The notes under the pieces were generated by a model, which saw nothing but the letters and a program-made list of their open reading frames with translations, did not search any database and was not told where the DNA came from. The position numbers were made by a program, and so were the translations under genes. Shown piece after piece: positions 15,575 to 18,213 of a DNA stretch of 18,213 nucleotides. The stretch is from positions 93,700 to 111,912 of the forward strand of contig CABIXF010000009.1 of NCBI GenBank assembly GCA_902362595.1, written 5' to 3'. Source of the DNA: Bacteroidaceae bacterium (lineage in GTDB: Bacteria > Bacteroidota > Bacteroidia > Bacteroidales > Bacteroidaceae). Numbering within the stretch: the stretch's first letter is position 1; each line of letters opens with the position of its first letter.

Positions 15575-17860
15575 TTATTTATCCCAACCTATGGCATTGA
15601 CACCCGTCTTATAGCTGGCATTGTAAGAAGTTGTGGTTGTTGTTGAACCCTTCTTGCGCAATGCAAACTTGAAGTTGTTATCGATAAGAGTTTGAATCAG
15701 CCAGTCGCTCTTATACCTAGCACCAGAATTAGACTGCTTATCGGCAAAGTTCATGAATACCAAACCCAGTCCTGCATTTTCAGTACGGTCTTGCAATTCA
15801 TCAACTCCCATCTGGTTCATATCAATAGCCAAAGCCTCAATACCTGTACCTCTGCCCTTTATATCACCACTATCAGAATAATATCCACCGAGGTCGTTCA
15901 TAAACCATGTCTTATGAGAAGTATCATTCTTATACAAATCCACACTCTTACGGAACAAATTCTGAATACTCTCCTTCTTTTCCTGAGTAGTAGCTTCCTG
16001 ACCACTTCCCACACTTGTTACTTCCTGATAATACCATCTTAAAGCAGCATTTGAGTTTTCATACCATACAGGAGCTCCCCAATCCATAGGCATACCATTA
16101 TTTACTTCTTGATAATATACTCCCTCCGATAGCTCAGGACCATAAGCACCTTTCCACCATGTAAACATGATTGGAGCTGTTGTCGTGCCATACCGAGAAA
16201 TCATGTCTTTTGAATTGTAATTGGCTTTCAAAATAATTTTACCCTTAACATCATTAATTGTTGTATTCGGGGTTATCTCCCCGGTATAAATACGATTAGC
16301 TTCATCATCAGCTATACTATTGACTTCCTCACGTAGTTTATCAATCCAATACTGTTCATTATCATATCCTTGAGGATTATCTAACCAAGGAATATCGCCT
16401 GATGAATAAGTTAACATAACAAAAGCAAACTCATTAGTTTTACCATTTTGTTCACAGACATCAAGATAAGATGCAATTTTTTTAATGGCCTGACTTAATG
16501 TCATCACATTTCTACTCTTATCTTCACAGACAACATAAAGATTATCATAATTTGCACCCAAATCTTTACTATTTGTTGCTGTCTGGAATATAAACGCACG
16601 GACACCATCTTCAAACTGCTTATCAATATCGTAATTCTGATAAACTCTGCTTGCGCGATTCGCTTTTGACAATATAGAGAACTTACTACCCGGTATGGAA
16701 AGCTCAGACACATAGATATTGGGATCGAGTGAACTCATCCAGTAGTTAGTGCCACCAACCTCCAATTTAGGAAGAATAACACGGTTAATCTTCTGCGGAG
16801 TAACATCGGCTGTATTCAATGTCTTTCTGCAAGGCGCACCATTCAACATAGATACCGTCACACGAAGTGTACTCCTTGTTACTGTATTCCCTATATTTTG
16901 TGGAATGATATAGGCTTTTACATTCAACAATTCCTCTTGGCCAAGCTGAATGAACCGACCTGTTTTTTTATCATAACAAGGAATAGAAATGCGACCGCGC
17001 TCCTCATTGAACGAACCTACAGGAGTACAAGTCGCTGTTGCTCCTGTACTTGCGTTTCGGATATTACATGTAAAATCACCTGTAAGAATAGGTTTTTCAC
17101 CATCTATCGCATCTACATTAATATTCGTGATGGTTGCTGTACCTGACGTAGGTCCCTGCACAGTAATATCCAATACAGTTACCAGATTTTTAAAATTCAG
17201 GTCAATAGCTTCATCTTTTGATACTTTTGAAGGAGTGACAGCCTGATAGGCATACATATAAGCATAATCCATATTAGGAAGTCCAAAATAAACTTTTTTA
17301 TTCTTAAAGTCAGGATCTGAAGTATCAAAAGTGCCTTCTCTCCATTCCTGAACTTGTTGCGTTACAGGAATATTGGCAGTTATTTGGCCCGTAGCATTTT
17401 CTTCGGTAGAACCTTTCACAGCACTAGCTGGATAGAAGGCATAAAATCGATGCTCTGTATCCGGATCACCCCATTGCAATCCGGCCTCTGCTGTACTTAC
17501 TTTTGTCACAGAATGCGCCTGATGTTTATCAGGTTTTCCATCTTTATTTAAATCTTCAGTTTCCGGCATTACTTTATAATGAACCAAATGATTGGCAGGT
17601 TGTGATGCCTGATTACAGAAAATAGCAATCGTATCACTACCATCATCTTCCCAATACACCGGTACACCAGTCTCAGTACGATCCCCATACACAGTTCTTG
17701 ATTCTATCATATTAGCATTATCCGACAGAGAAGAACCGAAAATAATCTCATCTCCTGTCTGTACAGGATTTACAACGGTCTTTCCGTTGTCCAAACTATC
17801 GTCTGAGCAACTGCTCAGGCATGCGGCCAAAGCTATACCTAAATAACATACTTTCTTCAT
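15575..17860 (-). CDS. Surface lipoprotein: fimbrillin-like domain fused to a PI-PLC-like domain lacking catalytic residues
   Basis: A 761-residue lipoprotein. The lipobox is LSSC (Cys18). Residues about 30-365 resemble a fimbrillin-like domain with VYWEDDGSDTIAIF (68-81), HRFYAFYPAS (137-146), YAYMYAYQAV (199-208) and LNFKNLVTVLDITV (221-234), the same signature as in the CotH neighbour. Residues about 372-738 follow the PI-PLC X fold: WMSSLDPNIYVSELSIPGS (374-392), DKQFEDGVRAFIFQT (413-427), ending LGLVFMNFADKQ and LIQTLIDNNFKFALRKKG. The usual IPGTHDS catalytic motif is IPGSKFS here, with Lys393 replacing the general-base His. The DxR after the first helix reads FIFQ, and the second His (YHG) is absent near YVVCEDK (442-448). 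It is therefore likely a non-catalytic binding module. Operon A, 17 bases after the small-protein gene. Confidence 0.87.
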   Translation of the reverse strand: MKKVCYLGIALAACLSSCSDDSLDNGKTVVNPVQTGDEIIFGSSLSDNANMIESRTVYGDRTETGVPVYWEDDGSDTIAIFCNQASQPANHLVHYKVMPETEDLNKDGKPDKHQAHSVTKVSTAEAGLQWGDPDTEHRFYAFYPASAVKGSTEENATGQITANIPVTQQVQEWREGTFDTSDPDFKNKKVYFGLPNMDYAYMYAYQAVTPSKVSKDEAIDLNFKNLVTVLDITVQGPTSGTATITNINVDAIDGEKPILTGDFTCNIRNASTGATATCTPVGSFNEERGRISIPCYDKKTGRFIQLGQEELLNVKAYIIPQNIGNTVTRSTLRVTVSMLNGAPCRKTLNTADVTPQKINRVILPKLEVGGTNYWMSSLDPNIYVSELSIPGSKFSILSKANRASRVYQNYDIDKQFEDGVRAFIFQTATNSKDLGANYDNLYVVCEDKSRNVMTLSQAIKKIASYLDVCEQNGKTNEFAFVMLTYSSGDIPWLDNPQGYDNEQYWIDKLREEVNSIADDEANRIYTGEITPNTTINDVKGKIILKANYNSKDMISRYGTTTAPIMFTWWKGAYGPELSEGVYYQEVNNGMPMDWGAPVWYENSNAALRWYYQEVTSVGSGQEATTQEKKESIQNLFRKSVDLYKNDTSHKTWFMNDLGGYYSDSGDIKGRGTGIEALAIDMNQMGVDELQDRTENAGLGLVFMNFADKQSNSGARYKSDWLIQTLIDNNFKFALRKKGSTTTTTSYNASYKTGVNAIGWDK

Positions 17861-17877
17861 AATTCACTCTTTTTAAA

Positions 17878-18078
17878 TTAATCCCAAGTACCACCATTAT
17901 TTGGATCAGAATAATCTCCTTCCCATGCTGCACCAGGATTTGCAAATCCATGTTCTTCAATAGTAACTCCATCGGCATTTTCCTTTCCATCTTCAAAGAC
18001 AGAAGCCTTCATGAAGCCTTGCTCCAACTCCACCTCCGAATACGTCGTCAGTGGAACTTCATACTCTTTTTTCTTCAT
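17878..18078 (-). CDS. Small acidic protein leading operon A, 66 aa
   Basis: A 66-residue protein with no signal peptide or membrane helix. The N-terminus (MKKKEYEVPLTTYSEVELEQ) is basic then beta-like, the middle is GFMKASVFEDG, and the C-terminus is acidic, Gly/Asn/Pro-rich and aromatic (HGFANPGAAWEGDYSDPNNG, then GTWD). This MKKxxYxxP...V...E...xAS plus acidic W-D tail layout recurs in short Bacteroidales ORFs next to fimbrillin-like genes, none of them characterised as far as I know. The stop (17878-17880) is 17 bases upstream of the PLC-like ATG, so it is very probably real and first in the operon. A ribosomally made peptide with a leader/core split at about MKAS, a chaperone or a regulator are all possible; I assign none. 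Confidence 0.72.
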   Translation of the reverse strand: MKKKEYEVPLTTYSEVELEQGFMKASVFEDGKENADGVTIEEHGFANPGAAWEGDYSDPNNGGTWD

Positions 18079-18148
18079 ACAGCTACCTCGCTTTCTTGTT
18101 TAGTTAATACAATAAATGTTGTTTTTTCATTAGAGTTTATATCGAATA

Positions 18149-18179
18149 ATTGATTAAAGCGTTCTTTGACTTATCTTTG
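18149..18179 (+). promoter_or_regulatory. Bacteroidales-type promoter facing the right edge
   Basis: On the + strand 18172-18179 reads TATCTTTG, an exact TAnnTTTG -7 element, identical to the one before the 952-1530 gene. ATTG at 18149-18152 is three of four bases of the -33 TTTG with a 19-base spacer. It would drive a gene beyond the window, divergent from operon A. No comparable element was found on the minus strand in 18079-18213, so the operon A promoter is not located. Confidence 0.55.
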
Positions 18180-18213
18180 TGGTCTAAAAGGTTCAATTGA
18201 TGTATTACGACAA

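Overview
The window looks like chromosomal DNA of a Bacteroidales bacterium (Bacteroides, Phocaeicola or Prevotella-like; the genus is not resolved). The evidence is TAnnTTTG-type -7 promoter elements, no clear Shine-Dalgarno sequences, fimbrillin-like lipoproteins, and a PD-(D/E)XK protein of the kind common in gut Bacteroidales. There is no rRNA, tRNA, CRISPR array or recognisable insertion sequence.

Layout. Positions 1-878 (+) hold the 3' end of an AAA-ATPase-like/PD-(D/E)XK gene and a complete DEDDh exonuclease. Everything from 952 to 18078 is on the minus strand, so it reads right to left. Operon A (18078 to 11709) encodes a small acidic protein, a fimbrillin-like lipoprotein with a PI-PLC-like head, a fimbrillin-like lipoprotein with a CotH kinase head, and an OmpA-type outer-membrane protein. 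It ends at a strong intrinsic terminator (11646-11681). Operon B (11435 to 1701) starts behind a leader with three copies of a 14-base repeat. It encodes a three-helix membrane protein, a 1035-residue tubulin/FtsZ-like GTPase, a zinc-ribbon/TM/MORN protein, four exported proteins of unknown function (one with an NTF2-like domain, one with a TPR-like/coiled-coil architecture), and an exported glycine-zipper protein. It ends at a second terminator (1607-1678). A separate gene (952-1530) with its own promoter follows. A promoter pointing right sits at the right edge.

How the parts may work together. The strongest candidate for an under-described system is operon B. A cytoplasmic tubulin-superfamily protein is tightly linked to one integral membrane protein, one single-span protein with a cytoplasmic zinc ribbon and a periplasmic MORN domain, and five secreted proteins. 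OmpA is the nearest upstream gene. This suggests a trans-envelope machine in which a GTP-dependent polymer inside the cell is coupled to envelope components. Comparative genomics has described a bacterial/archaeal tubulin-like family linked to membrane remodelling and OmpA-type proteins; the set of exported partners seen here is what deserves attention. Operon A looks like a surface-display unit in which the same fimbrillin-like stalk carries two different enzyme-like heads. One of these, the PLC-like head, appears to have lost its catalytic residues.
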